A DNA stretch of 64,000 nt from Reticulascus tulasneorum (GCA_001557505.1 LSAX01000010.1:682001-746000), one strand, 5' to 3'; counted from the first letter of the stretch, positions 45,932 to 57,257 are shown. Notes: generated from the sequence alone by a model not told the origin. A program made the numbers and translations.

Positions 45932-47350
45932 ATGGCTACTCTCACGCTGGAGGCATTCCCACCCAATTGCGACGTCATCATTCCAGACACCACTACTCCA
46001 CTGCACGATGTCGTATCAAGGTGGTCAGAAGTCGGCGTGGAACGTCCTGCCGCGGTAATGGCACCGAACTCAGAGGACGATATCATCGCTGCAATTCGCA
46101 TCGCAAAGGAAAACGACCTTCGCCTAGTCCCGGCCAACGGTGGCCATGCCTCTTTTGTTCCTATCAACTCCAAGACGCTGTATCTCGACATGAAAAAGTT
46201 CGACCAAGTCACATTGGACAAAGAGTCTAGCACCGTAAAGTTTGGTGGTGGGGTAGTTACGGGAGAGCTACTGAAAACTATGGGCAGAGAGGGATACTAT
46301 ACCGTATTCCCAAACTCCAATGCCGTGGGAATGGTAGGCTGCTTTTTAGGAGGAGGATCTGGAACATTCAACGGTTTGCACGGATTCATGGTTGATCATG
46401 TGATTTCTATTCGACTGGTCACTATCAACGGAGGCATATTAAATCTCAGCTCTGCCTCAGATGGCGAGGAACTTGCCCTCTTCCATGCCCTATGCGGCGC
46501 GGGACATGGGTTGGGGGTCGTCACGGCCGTGACTTTGAAGGCATACCTAATTGCGGACTTGAAGCTCACGGAAGGCAAAATCTGGGCACGCAAACTTATC
46601 TTCCCACCATCAGCCCTCGGAATTGCGTCTCAGGCGTTCCTTCAGCTGCAGCCTCCAGCGGCACCTATGATTACGACGTTAATGTTTGTGAGAAGTCCGC
46701 CGAACTCCCCAGCCCCGGGGGCTCCCCTGATCATGGTATCTGGAACCTACTGTGGGCCTAGTGACGAGGCAGAGAAGGCTGCGACCCCACTGTTCGATCC
46801 AGTTGTTTTGGAGAAGGCAATGATGGCTGAAACAGCACTCATACCATTCGCAAGCATGAATGACGCGACCGAGCCTCTCACTGTTCATGGAGGTTTCAAA
46901 GACCTCTCTTCCTGCTTCCTACGGACAATCGATGCCGACACCATCAAAGCGAGCTTCGACAGGTGGCTTGAGGTTGGGAACACATTTGCTGATGCCAAAG
47001 GAACGACTATAATATTTGGCGGTTGGGACACAAAGAAGTTGCTTAACAACGGTTCCACCGGTGTGAACTTCTTTAATGGGCGAGATCGAGGGATTATGGC
47101 GATGACTCTCAGATGGTGCATAAGCCCGCAAACTAGAGAGGCTTTGTCGACACTTGCGGATGAAATGCTATCGATCCACCGGCGGAACGAGACTGAGAGC
47201 CCCAGTTCATTTATAAACAATATGAGAACCGGAATGAAGCCGCAAGAGGTTCTCTCAGAGGAGAAGATTGCAGAACTGTCACGAGTGAGAAAGGTGTGGG
47301 ACGGAGAAGGGCTGTTTTGGAGCCCATACGGAGATGGTCAAAATGAATAA
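45932..47350 (+). CDS. FAD-binding oxidoreductase (PCMH/BBE type), cytosolic
   Basis: A single exon of 472 residues. No signal peptide, in contrast to the secreted oxidase at 5907. The FAD-binding domain shows AVMAPNSEDDIIAAIRIAKE, then LVPANGGHASF, whose His is the likely 8-alpha-histidyl FAD site, KFGGGVVTGELLKTM, VGMVGCFLGGGSGTFNGLHG and HALCGAGHGLGVVTAVTLKA. The Cys in GMVGCFLGGG is a candidate second attachment or active-site residue. The C-terminus ends VWDGEGLFWSPYGDGQNE, a short form of the BBE segment. The nearest described families are 6-hydroxynicotine oxidase-like and secondary-metabolism oxidases. No biosynthetic core gene lies nearby, so its substrate cannot be inferred from context. 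Confidence 0.88.
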   Translation: MATLTLEAFPPNCDVIIPDTTTPLHDVVSRWSEVGVERPAAVMAPNSEDDIIAAIRIAKENDLRLVPANGGHASFVPINSKTLYLDMKKFDQVTLDKESSTVKFGGGVVTGELLKTMGREGYYTVFPNSNAVGMVGCFLGGGSGTFNGLHGFMVDHVISIRLVTINGGILNLSSASDGEELALFHALCGAGHGLGVVTAVTLKAYLIADLKLTEGKIWARKLIFPPSALGIASQAFLQLQPPAAPMITTLMFVRSPPNSPAPGAPLIMVSGTYCGPSDEAEKAATPLFDPVVLEKAMMAETALIPFASMNDATEPLTVHGGFKDLSSCFLRTIDADTIKASFDRWLEVGNTFADAKGTTIIFGGWDTKKLLNNGSTGVNFFNGRDRGIMAMTLRWCISPQTREALSTLADEMLSIHRRNETESPSSFINNMRTGMKPQEVLSEEKIAELSRVRKVWDGEGLFWSPYGDGQNE

Positions 47351-48702
47351 GCTAGCTGCCAGGAATCTGTATCGAGTTTCACGGGATAGTCTCTGACGAG
47401 TCTCTGATTACTAGAATGGCAATTCTTTGAACACCGCAATCTTTGATGTCCTGTTCTGTCGAGCTTCGTGAGACTTTACCTAGATAGCTTCCGACCGCAG
47501 AGATCCCTCCGTTTCCCATTCAACTCAGCTAATGCTACCTAGATGCTCCCAACACACTACATATACCCAACAGAAGTGTTAAATGACCGCTCTCAGAGTG
47601 GAGGTGGCGTTCATGCACACAATTCGGGTGACTTGAGACCGGCCCGCTAACCCGCAGCGTCCTTTCGGTGGGCAGCCGAGCGCTGAATGCCCTGTAACCC
47701 CAGTATACAAATCATTAGGCAACTAAAGGAGTGCGACAATGGCCATTGCAATGTTTCTGTGGTCATCAGTGGTCTCACTAAGTGACGGTTTGAGAATCAA
47801 GCTCTGCTCTAATTGGCAGGAATTAGCGGAAAGTTCCTGAAATGACGCAACGTCCATCGACACTTTGAGGGGATCAGCACTGATTGAAACTGCCTTTAAT
47901 TGGTGTTGATAGGTCGCTATCAACTAGTACATGCCCATATTAAAAGTTTGTACGACAGACGTGGCACCTAGGACGTGCGGCCTTGTCAGTGCTTGTGCAA
48001 AGAACGTGATGCGGGCGTTTTCTTGGTTGAAATCATTGACATGTACCAAGTTTTTTCATTCGCCTGCGGATCTCGGAGGAGCCACAATCGAATACGCGGA
48101 ACTGAGAAGCAGTGTGCTAGGTTTCAGATCCTAAGCCTCAAAACATGACTCTAGATCTACATCATCACGACCAATTGGGGCTCATTGTCCGGAGCCAAGC
48201 GATTAAGACAGCCGGCGAGTCAATCATGACGGCTTTAAAATACCCCTTGCTGGGCTGATTCCGCCCTGCGTAGAGTGGGCCGCGAAGGAATAAGAACTCT
48301 TCGGCCGCCAATAGGCTCAGAAGCCCACCAACCGTGTGCCTTAATCGAACCTCACGAACCGCGGCCAGTAAAATCCCTTGACCGGCGCATAAGCCCAGGC
48401 ACCCACGATCTCCTCCAACGTATGAGGTGATTTAAAGTATAGTGGTCCGTACCTACCACAACAACCCATGTTTCTAGTTGCACTACCCAGCGTACATGAC
48501 TTCTTTCGCAGGTAAGGGGCATGCGCGGCAGATCCCTGGGCTGAGCCAAGTGGCGCTGGAAGTGTTATATGAAGTGATGGAGACTAGGCGCGAGTCCGCA
48601 GCTCTCTACCCATACCTTTCTCATCCACGTCACGACCTGCTCGATTGCTATTTTCTGCGACGATACTCAAGCCTGTGAAGAAGATAGTGCAAAGGCGCAA
48701 CA
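47351..48702. other. Intergenic, no supported gene
   Basis: Between two plus-strand genes. Only short unsupported ORFs. The right end holds the promoter of the membrane protein starting at 48703. Confidence 0.5.
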
Positions 48703-49519
48703 ATGAATGCAAGCGGTCCAGAGGTGTACATCCCACCCTCGAACTTGAATACCTTGGAGCAACTATCGTCGCAACAACCGTCGCCGCAATGGACTTCAAA
48801 ACAGAGCTTCAACACCAGCCAACCTGGCCTTGAGTCCTACCCAACACCCACGCCAGAGCAAACTGGTCATAGAAGGATACTGGGTCTCAGGGTGACAACG
48901 TTCATCTTGAGCCTGGCATTGGTCATAGTGATCCTTGCTGCTGCAATTGGAGGCGGAGTCGGTGGATCGATCGCGGTACAAAACGCGAAAGCGTGCGCCC
49001 CCTTTACAATGTCCCTGATTGCATAACAAGACCCTGACAATAAGCTTTAGAGCATCTGCCTCGGCGACCGCGACCGTGACCAGCACCCTTACAGCGACAA
49101 TCATAGTATCAGACGGAGTAACCGCGACACCTGCAACTTCTACCACTTCAGTGCGCTTTGCCGTGCCGACGACAGGCTTCCTGGTAGTTGACTGCCCAGC
49201 CCTGACGGGCACAACGCAAGTCGTCGGGTTCGACAACAAGGCGTGGAACTTCAAGGCCACATGCGGCATGGACATTCGTGGGCCCGTTGATATCATCGCC
49301 GTCGTCTCGTATTCCTTCTCTGACTGCATGAAAGCATGCGCATCCTACAACCTCAACTCGAACTCCGAGGGTTGCCAGGGTGTGACGTGGAATTCGAGTT
49401 TGGACAGAGTGAGGACCAATTTTGGGACGTGTTGGTTAAAAAACAACACGGAACAGACGGACACTACTAAGGGCAAGGGGGGCAATGGATTTGTTTCTGG
49501 ACTACTGCTATCAGATTAG
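48703..49519 (+). CDS. Single-pass membrane protein with apple/PAN-like domain
   Basis: Two exons, 48703-48992 and 49051-49519, 252 residues. The 58-bp intron joins AVQNAK to A/ASASATATVTST in frame. There is no cleavable signal peptide. A Ser/Pro/Gln-rich cytosolic N-terminus (about 1-63) precedes one strong membrane segment (TTFILSLALVIVILAAAIGG, about 64-84) and GGVGGSIAV, then a short Ser/Thr linker and a Cys-containing outer domain. That domain has VDCPAL, TCGMDIRG, FSDCMKACASYN, CQGVTW and GTCWLKN, the pattern of fungal apple/PAN-like domains, which bind protein or carbohydrate. This layout (cytosolic tail, membrane anchor, S/T linker, PAN-like domain) is common among uncharacterised ascomycete surface proteins. 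Topology is inferred. Confidence 0.75.
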
Positions 49520-50277
49520 AGAATCGCTGGGAAGAGTTGGATTTTGACGAAGGCATTCCAGTAATGCCAATAGCTGGGTTCCGGTGTCCCGTTGTGCAAG
49601 TCCCGGGCCCGATGTTGTATCATAACTATTGTTTGGGAGTCTCCGCCGCTGGGTGGCGGTTTTATTATGGTTAGAGCCGAGCGGTCGGCTGGGTCGCAGC
49701 TCAGGCTAGAGCTGCGAGCTCTTGCTTTCAGGATTTGTTGGTAGTCAGGTTAGAGCAGCATGATACCTGTAAGGCTACTGCCTTCGCAATAATAGATGAA
49801 CTGAGAATCTGCTTGCTGGACCCCAAAGTAACCTAAGACGTTTGTGGTGGAACGGCCGAAATAGATGCACAAGCCACAGGCCACCGCGCGAGGTCTCCCT
49901 TCTCCAGCCACCAGGCGATACCAAGACTTACATTTTTACAATGCCATTTCAATTCAAGTCCGGCGCTGGCTATTTTCGCGCTCGATCGCGCTCGGCGCGT
50001 TCTTCGACTCGTCAGGACAATGCTGGCCCACATTCTTCAGCGAGTTCGCGGGAGGCTGGCGTCTCTCGCAGGCGCTGAGACACAGGTCTCAGCCCAGCGC
50101 ATCATGGGGGGTTCCCTTGAAAGATTTCTTGGCTTGCCGTATAAGACGATCGGGGGCTGGCACCTTGAGCTGCTGCCCGCGGTGATTAAAACCTTGAAGT
50201 CTGACTGCCACAATAAGAACTCTCAAGTTCCGCATGTGCCTCTAACAGAAGAGCAACGTCTCCTGTCAAGACGAGTC
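49520..50277. other. Intergenic, promoter of the aspartic protease
   Basis: No independent gene. The protease frame stays open upstream to 50020, but those codons do not resemble a signal peptide, so I leave them out. Confidence 0.55.
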
Positions 50278-51676
50278 ATGCAACCTCTGGTATCCTTGCT
50301 ATTTGTCATTTCGACAGGTCAATTAATAGGTGCTGCACCTGTTGCTAATAATGATCCATCACCAATTGCTGAGCCTGCTGCAGCAGAGCCACGTGGGACA
50401 TTCAGACTCGACGAAGTCGAGAACACAGGTTATGTTCGGTTGGACGGACTTGAGGCAATGTTGTCGGCGTTTTTCAAATACAACGCAACCCTCACACCAG
50501 CGTTGCAAGATGCTGTACAGCTGAGTTCTGAGACTCACTCGAAGTACAAGAAGCTTGTAGACGAAAGTAAGGCACTTGTACCAGAAGATACTCACGGAGT
50601 TGCTGACATCCAGAAGGGGCTTTGTGGGGAACAGTTCAGGCAACTCCTCCTACGAGCCACGACTCGCAATATGTTGTTCCGGTCAAGATAGGGACGCCTC
50701 CACAGACTTTGAATCTTAATCTGGATACAGGGTCATCAGATCTGTGAGTCCTGTCCCTAACATACATCTAAAAATCATGCTCATAGCTGTCCGTAGCTGG
50801 GTCTTTTCATCAGACACGCCGTTAGACCAAGTCACAAACCACCAGATTTACAGGCCAAAGTTGTCCAGCACATCCATATTGCAGGAGGGACAAACTTGGG
50901 GGATCCAGTATGGCGACGGATCCGGGGCGAACGGCATTGTATACCAGGACAGAGTTTCCATCGGCCAGACGTATTTCGACAGTCAGATGGTTGAGTCCGC
51001 CACACGAGTGTCCTCTGAATTTACGTATGATACGTTCAGTTCTGGCATTCTCGGTCTTGGACCGAGCGAGGGAAACACAATATTGCCAACCAGGTCACTG
51101 TCATACACTGACAATATTAGAAAGGCGCTGGCAGCCCCGATATTTACCGCCAACCTACAGAAGGGCAAGCCCGGGACTTACAACTTTGGCTACATCTCCA
51201 ACACCGAGTACACTGGGAGAATCCAGTATGCACCCGTATACCCCAAGAGTGGGTACTGGGAAGTTCCAATCACCGGCTATCAAGTCGGTAACGGCCCATA
51301 CAGCCAGGCACCGTTCACCGCCATCGCGGACACAGGGACGACTCTGCTTCTCCTACCAGGGCCTATTGTAGACGCGTACTGGTCCAAGGTGTTCGGAGCA
51401 CGGATTGATCGCGCTTGGGGCGCAGTCCTCTACCCTTGTGCGTCGCCGCTGCCGGCCTTCAACTTCGGGATCGGGGTCTACCGAGGATCGGTGCCGGGGA
51501 GTTACATGAGATACGGAAGAGTGAATGCCACGCACTGCTATGGCGGAATTCAGAGCTCGGAGGGCATCGGGTTCAGCATATTGGGCGCCCTCTTGCTGAA
51601 GGCGCAGTTTGTTGTGTTCGACATGGGAGGTGCAGGTCGGGGAAAGAGGGTTGGGTTCGCGAACAAGAAGTTATGA
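50278..51676 (+). CDS. Secreted pepsin-like aspartic protease (A1)
   Basis: Three exons: 50278-50566, 50614-50743 and 50797-51676, 432 residues. The 47-bp first intron contains the branch site CTGAC and an AG at 50613. Removing it turns an apparent frame break into KLVDEKGALWGTV...YVVPVKIGTPPQTLNLNLDTGSSDL. The second intron gives GSSDLWVFSS. Signal peptide MQPLVSLLFVISTGQLIGAAP, then a propeptide (about 20-105) and the mature enzyme. Catalytic aspartates lie in DTGSSD (about 134) and DTGTT (about 318); the flap shows YGDGSG. It resembles aspergillopepsin/endothiapepsin-type enzymes that digest protein in acidic surroundings. The ATG at 50278 is chosen for the signal peptide. Confidence 0.93.
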
Positions 51677-52887
51677 ACTGGCGACGCGAGCCGCGCAGGA
51701 AGCACGGGACGAAGCATGATAGACGAGTGATGCAAACGGGGCGTATGGAATTGGAAACGGGGGGGATGGGATCTCTCGATGTAATACCCACTTGATGAAT
51801 TAGCGATTAATATGATGATGGTTCGATTATGGAGCCTCTAGAATATTCACTTCGAATACAGTTTGTGGAGGCACCCATGGCAAGAAACCGGACACTTTGT
51901 CGCTCAGGAGATCGATAGATGCATCCGCCAGTGAGCCCACGACGACATAGAATAGGATCGCAAAGTCGATAGCGGCAAGTCCCTTGACAAAGAGTGAGTA
52001 TTCTGGGGGATCTTTTCTTCCGCATCTGCGGGTTGGATCCTCTGGACAATGGGTATGACTGACTTTGGTGGATCGGGTCATCATGGACTGGCGGGGCTAC
52101 CTAGTTAGGACTCAGTTCAGTGGCCCGCAGTGCTACAGGGGCACGTGAGGGGCTGTCGTACCTACAGGGTGGGTGATCCACTACAATGTTCAGGGTCTTA
52201 TGTCTACAGCCACTAAACTTCGAGAATGGATACAGGCTCTTGGGCATGTGACTCCGTTCAACGTTCGTTCGCTTCGATTAGCTAGGTATCTTCAATCAAC
52301 TCTACATACTCCACCTCGTCAGAGCATACCTCATTGCCCTCCATGAATCGCAGAGATGAACGACTCAGGGTAAAAGAAAGACAATGGCCTCTTTGATTGA
52401 AGAAACGCTGTCCGGACGTATGAAACCGCGCAGTTCGCCTGTCCCGGACCCACAAATCAGCAGTCGGGACCAATCACACCCAGTCACGAGCTCTTCTGCC
52501 TCGCCAGCCTAAGCCTGCCAACCAGGCCGGCTGCGCCACCACCACCTCAAGTGAAGCTTCAAGTGAGTCACAAGTGCCATCGCTCCAATGCGAGCTCACC
52601 TCCGCCCTCCTCAATTGGCCTCCGCAACAGATGACTCTCTCCGGAGCCTGGCTGGGCCAATAAGGGCGTTTCGGCGAAGCAGGCATCGATGCTGGATATA
52701 AATCACCGCTTCTCCGACCTTCTCGATGGCTCACTGCACTTCCACAACAACCCTTCCCCACGCATTAGCGCCTCGCACGCCCTCTCCTCCCTGCGAGCAT
52801 CTTGTCCTTTTCGTCCGAACACATCGCCAAAAGCACAGTCACAGCTTCCCCCATACATAGCCTATAAAACCCCGCCGCCTGCTCATC
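51677..52887. other. Intergenic, mostly unassigned
   Basis: Contains the small ORF listed separately and the promoter of the 52888 gene, with TATA-like sequences at 52697-52703 and 52863-52869. Nothing else supported. Confidence 0.5.
51827..52084 (-). CDS. Possible small hydrophobic protein, 85 aa
   Basis: An ORF starting with ATG at 52084. A basic, Cys-containing N-terminal part (HTHCPEDPTRRCGRKDP) is followed by a hydrophobic segment (LAAIDFAILFYVVVGSLADA) that could span a membrane. I recognise no family. It lies downstream of the aspartic protease on the opposite strand. It could be chance. Confidence 0.25.
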   Translation of the reverse strand: MMTRSTKVSHTHCPEDPTRRCGRKDPPEYSLFVKGLAAIDFAILFYVVVGSLADASIDLLSDKVSGFLPWVPPQTVFEVNILEAP

Positions 52888-53856
52888 ATGGGTTTAGCAC
52901 TTCACGATAGCGATGTAGACCTCTTACCCATCACCGACTTCCGGAGTCTCCGGCCAGACGCCCACCGAGTCCGGAGGCCCAGCAGGTCCCTGAACTACCT
53001 CTTCAATGGAGCCGTAATCTACAGCGGCCGTCCAGGCGTGGTCTGTTTGAACCGAGACCTGCCCGAGTACAAGCTCCCTCTGATTGAGCTTGCACGCCGG
53101 ACAGACCCACGGTGCCGCGTTGACCGTCGACGCCAGCTCCACCGAATCCGCCACGGATGGAGTTGTGAAAACGACGAGGGCCACGAGTTGGCCCGCAGCG
53201 CTGTCCCGCTGCCAACGGACAACTCTAGGAACGGACTCGCCCGACGTCCCAGCCTAGAGCGCGAGGAAGCCTTCCGGGATCCCGCGACAACCAAAAGGTC
53301 TCGCAGTCCGGCTCCCGTCAACGACGACCTGGATATTGCTGAGCTGTACCGCCTTGGCCTTCTCTACGACGACGAACATCTGCGAGGCCCCGGCTTTGGC
53401 TTAGATGCGATCGTCCACGATGAGCCTTCCTACACTGTGCGCCCAGCTAAGCGCGGCCGAAAGCTCAACAAAGCTCGGGGATGTGATCCGGAGCTAGACC
53501 TAGCTCTGAATCTGTCGTTCGCCGAGCTGGTCCAGGATGATGCCATCGCGCAGTACCTCATTTCCCCTTCCCTTTCAGAAACATCCGATGAAGAGACGAT
53601 TCAACATCGCCCCGAGGACCATTCTTTGTCTCCTTTGAGAGTCATCTACGAGCTCATCAGCTCAAACCATTCCCTTGCCCAGCGCGACGAGAGGGACACG
53701 GCATGTCCCGACCTGATTTCCGATTCCGATCCAATTTCCTATGATTCCGATAACGACGAGTGGGCGGTCCTGCCCCGAGAGAGAGAAGTAGTGGAGGACA
53801 ATGCAGTGTCTGGAGATGCCACCGAAGCTTGGATTGTGCTGGGTGACGACTCGTAA
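52888..53856 (+). CDS. Conserved-looking hypothetical acidic protein, 322 aa
   Basis: A single-exon ORF with ATG at 52888. I do not recognise a family. The first third is Arg-rich (DAHRVRRPSRSLNYLF, ARRTDPRCRVDRRRQLHRIRHGW). A central part has RDPATTKRSRSP and VRPAKRGRKLNKARG, which could be nuclear localisation signals. It also has amphipathic stretches (DLDIAELYRLGLLYDDEH, ELDLALNLSFAELVQDD). The last 100 residues are acidic with spaced Ser/Asp (SDSDPISYDSDNDEWAVLP, ending EAWIVLGDDS). No signal peptide or membrane segment. A nuclear regulatory or adaptor role is a guess. A TATA-like element at 52863 is so close to the ATG that the true start or transcript start deserves care. Confidence 0.6.
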   Translation: MGLALHDSDVDLLPITDFRSLRPDAHRVRRPSRSLNYLFNGAVIYSGRPGVVCLNRDLPEYKLPLIELARRTDPRCRVDRRRQLHRIRHGWSCENDEGHELARSAVPLPTDNSRNGLARRPSLEREEAFRDPATTKRSRSPAPVNDDLDIAELYRLGLLYDDEHLRGPGFGLDAIVHDEPSYTVRPAKRGRKLNKARGCDPELDLALNLSFAELVQDDAIAQYLISPSLSETSDEETIQHRPEDHSLSPLRVIYELISSNHSLAQRDERDTACPDLISDSDPISYDSDNDEWAVLPREREVVEDNAVSGDATEAWIVLGDDS

Positions 53857-54651
53857 CAGGTCCGCACTTAAAGATCCCCGCGCGCCACGGATCTTGGCCG
53901 CTTTTGTCGGGCGAGAAAGACTCGCCTCGGACTGGTCCTCATATACCCAGCCCCAGGTGGCGGTGTGCGGGTGTCTGATGGTGATTGAGAACAGCTGTGT
54001 GCTCGTGGTGTTCCACTGAAGCTCGCTGTTCGATGTATGGATATGTATGATGTGTGTGAGATGCTGCATTGCCCCCCGTGTAGGAAAAGGGGCCGCTTCC
54101 AAGCATTTTTGCATCCAGATCTGGACGCTTAATTTTTATTATTGTTTGTTTATTTTAGCTGTTTCAATGAGCCAATGAATAGATCTAATTGCTCTTATTT
54201 CTGCAATTCCACGTCTGTTTACCTTTGCTGAGGATGAGAGGCGTTGGTCCTCCCAAGTGGAAATGCCTTGCTGATCTTGCGTGTCTGACGAATTTCTCGT
54301 GGATTTGCTTTTCGCCCACCTGCTGCCACGCGGAGTTGAAAGACGGCCAAAAGAATATGACGACAAAGACTTTCATTGAAGGATTGACAGCTGGGACGCA
54401 TTGCTCGTCCATGGCGTCAATGCAACATTGATCCCCCACATGACGCGCTAGAATTAGATGGTAAACCGTGGGCGATTTGCCGCCTAAACCGATCTGGGGA
54501 AGATGGCACAGACCTCGATTCCCTCCCACCGTAACGCGTGATGCGATGCCTCAACCTTTGGCCTTTCGCATCGGCAAATGCATTACTATTTAGCACATTA
54601 GAGAATCTACCTCATGGAATAATCGCGTAATAAAACGAGTCTCCATTCAAA
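53857..54651. other. Intergenic, no supported gene
   Basis: 3' flank of the acidic protein gene and promoter of the metallo-beta-lactamase-like gene. Only motifless ORFs. Confidence 0.5.
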
Positions 54652-55665
54652 ATGGCCATCAGCGATAATGCGCCGGCACCAGCGACGATTAAAGTCAGCG
54701 ACCGCATCCAATGGCGAGAAGCGCTGCGCAGCCGCCGCCCGGTGCTAATCCACCTCAACGCGGACACGACCTGGCTCATCCAACTTCCGTATCCCACCTC
54801 CGCGACGCCGCCCGCTGGGCGAACCCATTTCAACATACTTTTGGATCCGTGGCTGCAAGGCCCCCAGTCTGATGTAGCCTCCTGGTTCTCCACGCAATGG
54901 CATATAGTGCCGCCGAGTGTGGAAACAATCGCTAATCTGAACTCCATCCTGGTGGAGCTGGAGGGCAGCCCAGCTTCTGCAGGAGCCGCTGCGGGAACAT
55001 TCATCGACGCTGTGGCCATCTCGCACGAGTTCACTGATCACTGCCATGAGGCTACGCTGCTTGAGTTGCCGAAGGAAACGCCGATATTCGCGACGGAGAA
55101 AGCTGCGGATTTGATCCGAGGATGGAAATACTTCGGGAAGGTTACGACCACGCCAGGCTTCTCGTCAGCGACAAAAGACTGGGCGAAAACTTTAAGCGTC
55201 GGCGGCTTGCCCCCATGGGTTGGTATCGGCCGCGTTATCACAGCTGGGAACGCGCTGTACTATCACTCTGCCGTCATGGTCGCCTTCTCCCTCGATGTCC
55301 AGGCAGAGACAATATTGTACTCGCCGCACGGTATCAAGGCGTCTGACCTCGCCTGCATCGGGGCCTCGGGAATCAGCACGCTGGCCCTTCTGCACGGGCT
55401 GCACGATGTGAAGATATGGATGACAAAGCAGCTGAACCTGGGCGCGCTGAACGGGATCCAGGCTGTAGGGGCGAGCGGCGCACGCTACTGGATAGCGACG
55501 CACGACGAGGTGAAGAAAGGCGGGGGTTTCATCGCGCCGATGCTGCGGAGAACGCAATATACACTCAAGCAGGCGGTGACCGCGGAGGAAAAGAGGCTGG
55601 ATGGGAAGATTCCTGACTATGAGTTTGTTCAGTTGGGGGCGGGGGACGGAAGGGTCCTCGAATGA
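54652..55665 (+). CDS. Metallo-beta-lactamase-fold protein, 337 aa
   Basis: A single exon. The N-terminal half shows the MBL pattern: LIHLNADTTWLIQLPYP, HFNILLDPWLQGPQSD and AVAISHEFTDHCHEATLLELP. The HEFTDH element (about 125-130) corresponds to the metal motif HxHxDH but has Phe at the second His position. Later parts (NALYYHSAVMVAF, ETILYSPHGIKASDL) fit the second metal-binding half, with His residues in YYHS and SPHG. This is a fungal branch related to UlaG-like/L-ascorbate lactonase-type MBL proteins; the substrate is unknown. The altered His suggests a mono-metal site or a different ligand set. No signal peptide, so probably cytosolic. Stop at 55665 after GAGDGRVLE. Confidence 0.8.
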   Translation: MAISDNAPAPATIKVSDRIQWREALRSRRPVLIHLNADTTWLIQLPYPTSATPPAGRTHFNILLDPWLQGPQSDVASWFSTQWHIVPPSVETIANLNSILVELEGSPASAGAAAGTFIDAVAISHEFTDHCHEATLLELPKETPIFATEKAADLIRGWKYFGKVTTTPGFSSATKDWAKTLSVGGLPPWVGIGRVITAGNALYYHSAVMVAFSLDVQAETILYSPHGIKASDLACIGASGISTLALLHGLHDVKIWMTKQLNLGALNGIQAVGASGARYWIATHDEVKKGGGFIAPMLRRTQYTLKQAVTAEEKRLDGKIPDYEFVQLGAGDGRVLE

Positions 55666-57257
55666 AGAGGACTGAGTAATGGTTCGTGGACTGGGAGCTG
55701 TAACTCTTTGTGTTCCAAGGTGTCTAGATTCATACTTCTCAGCAACGATAATCGATATACATCATCTCACCACTGGCCGTTGCTCCAAATGTTGATGGGC
55801 CGAAGACTCAACAAGGCTGGCAGACTCGATAGCGCGCATATTTTGCTTCTGTATGAACGGTGTTAATGTGACCACAAAAAGTCCTTTTTGAAGTCCCCGT
55901 CGGCCTTTCGAGGCATTGATAGTGGCATTGCGCCCTAAGGATCACACCCGATACCGAATGGAGGGAATCGACGGGGCCACGTCCAGGAGCCGGGCTAGTA
56001 CATTCTGAGCGTTTTCTCGTGTCTCCGAAAAGTAGGGGCATTGTTAGACACGAGTTGCGTGGGCAATTTTGGCTCGACCGCCTGGACACCACCGTCGCTG
56101 GGCAAGATATGACCTTGACGCCACGACAATCTCGATGTTGATTGTGATTCGAAAAGGCAGCGAAGCGGAATCTCTAAGGCTTGATAACAGCCGTATCGCG
56201 GGCGGCTTAATGACTGCCAATCAAACCGTGCACAGCTGGCTTTTGGGATGTGTTCTTTGCATGGCACCCGGATGGTGCCATTCGCGCCTCACAGCCTGGA
56301 TTCAGGCTAGATAGGAAGCTATCTCAAGCCCCAAGAAGCCCAGAAGCCTAGGCTTTTTCTTTCTCTGCACACACACAAACACACACGCAATTCTCAAAGA
56401 TTTCGAGTCGGCAGAGTGTTCTTAAATCATACTCAATCTCAGCACCAAACGTTTGCAAAAAGAACCGTCCCCATTAAGCTCTGCTCTTTGCCTAGTTTGC
56501 TTCGGGCAGATGCACATGCGGGGTGGTCCTGGTTTCGAGGCGGGTTTGGGCGGGCTTCCAATCCCAGCTCCTGTGGGTTCTAAAACCGGTGGTTCGTTTG
56601 CGTCCGAGCCAAGAGGCGCAACACGTGGGCCGTGCAAAGCAGATGTCGACCCCGTTTCCCGGTAAAGTATAGCATGCTCATAGGGTCAATTAACTGATTG
56701 GTTGGCGGACTGACCTCAGCTGTATCAACTAAGCCAAAACACTTCTAGTACACCCCATTTACCTCGGCCATTTCCCCTTGTCGTGGGTGAGCTTAATTTG
56801 GCGTCGATTGCGTCTTTAAGCCATCAATAAGAATTGCTGCTGCTGGCTCTAGTCTAATTTGTGGAAAATGCGTTATCGGGAGCCGTCACCCAGGCTCAAG
56901 AAACCAAAGGTCTGGACCTCCATGGACCCCTTCTATGCTCTGTCTCCCAATTAGCTAGTGCGTTAAGCGATGACATGTTTCGACCAGGTGCAAACGCAAC
57001 ATATTCCCCCACTACTAGCGCAAGGACTATTGGAGATGCCTCCTGGCCATGGGGTGTCTCTTCAGAGGTGAATCCGGGGAACGCAAAACTTCCACACACA
57101 CAAAGGTGGAACTGCCCGCCTCCTCGTCTTCTCTTGAGCCTCTCCTTCTAGAGAGCGATCTCCCTCATGCTATCACGACTTTGATCTGCTAATAGTTGAG
57201 GGCGCTCCTCCCGACACTCTTAGTCCAGCCGACCGCTGCGCTAATGAAGGCGTAGTC
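55666..57257. other. Intergenic, 1.6 kb, no supported gene
   Basis: Includes a CA-rich tract at about 56366-56388. ORFs near 56453 and 56861 show no motifs. The right end holds the promoter of the transporter-glycosyltransferase gene. Confidence 0.5.

Noticed and set aside
50020..50277. Upstream in-frame extension of the aspartic protease
   Set aside because: The ATG at 50278 begins a clear signal peptide; placing 86 residues before it would bury the signal.
45932..51676. A secondary-metabolite cluster built around the FAD oxidase
   Set aside because: No polyketide synthase, peptide synthetase, terpene cyclase, P450 or pathway regulator is present nearby.
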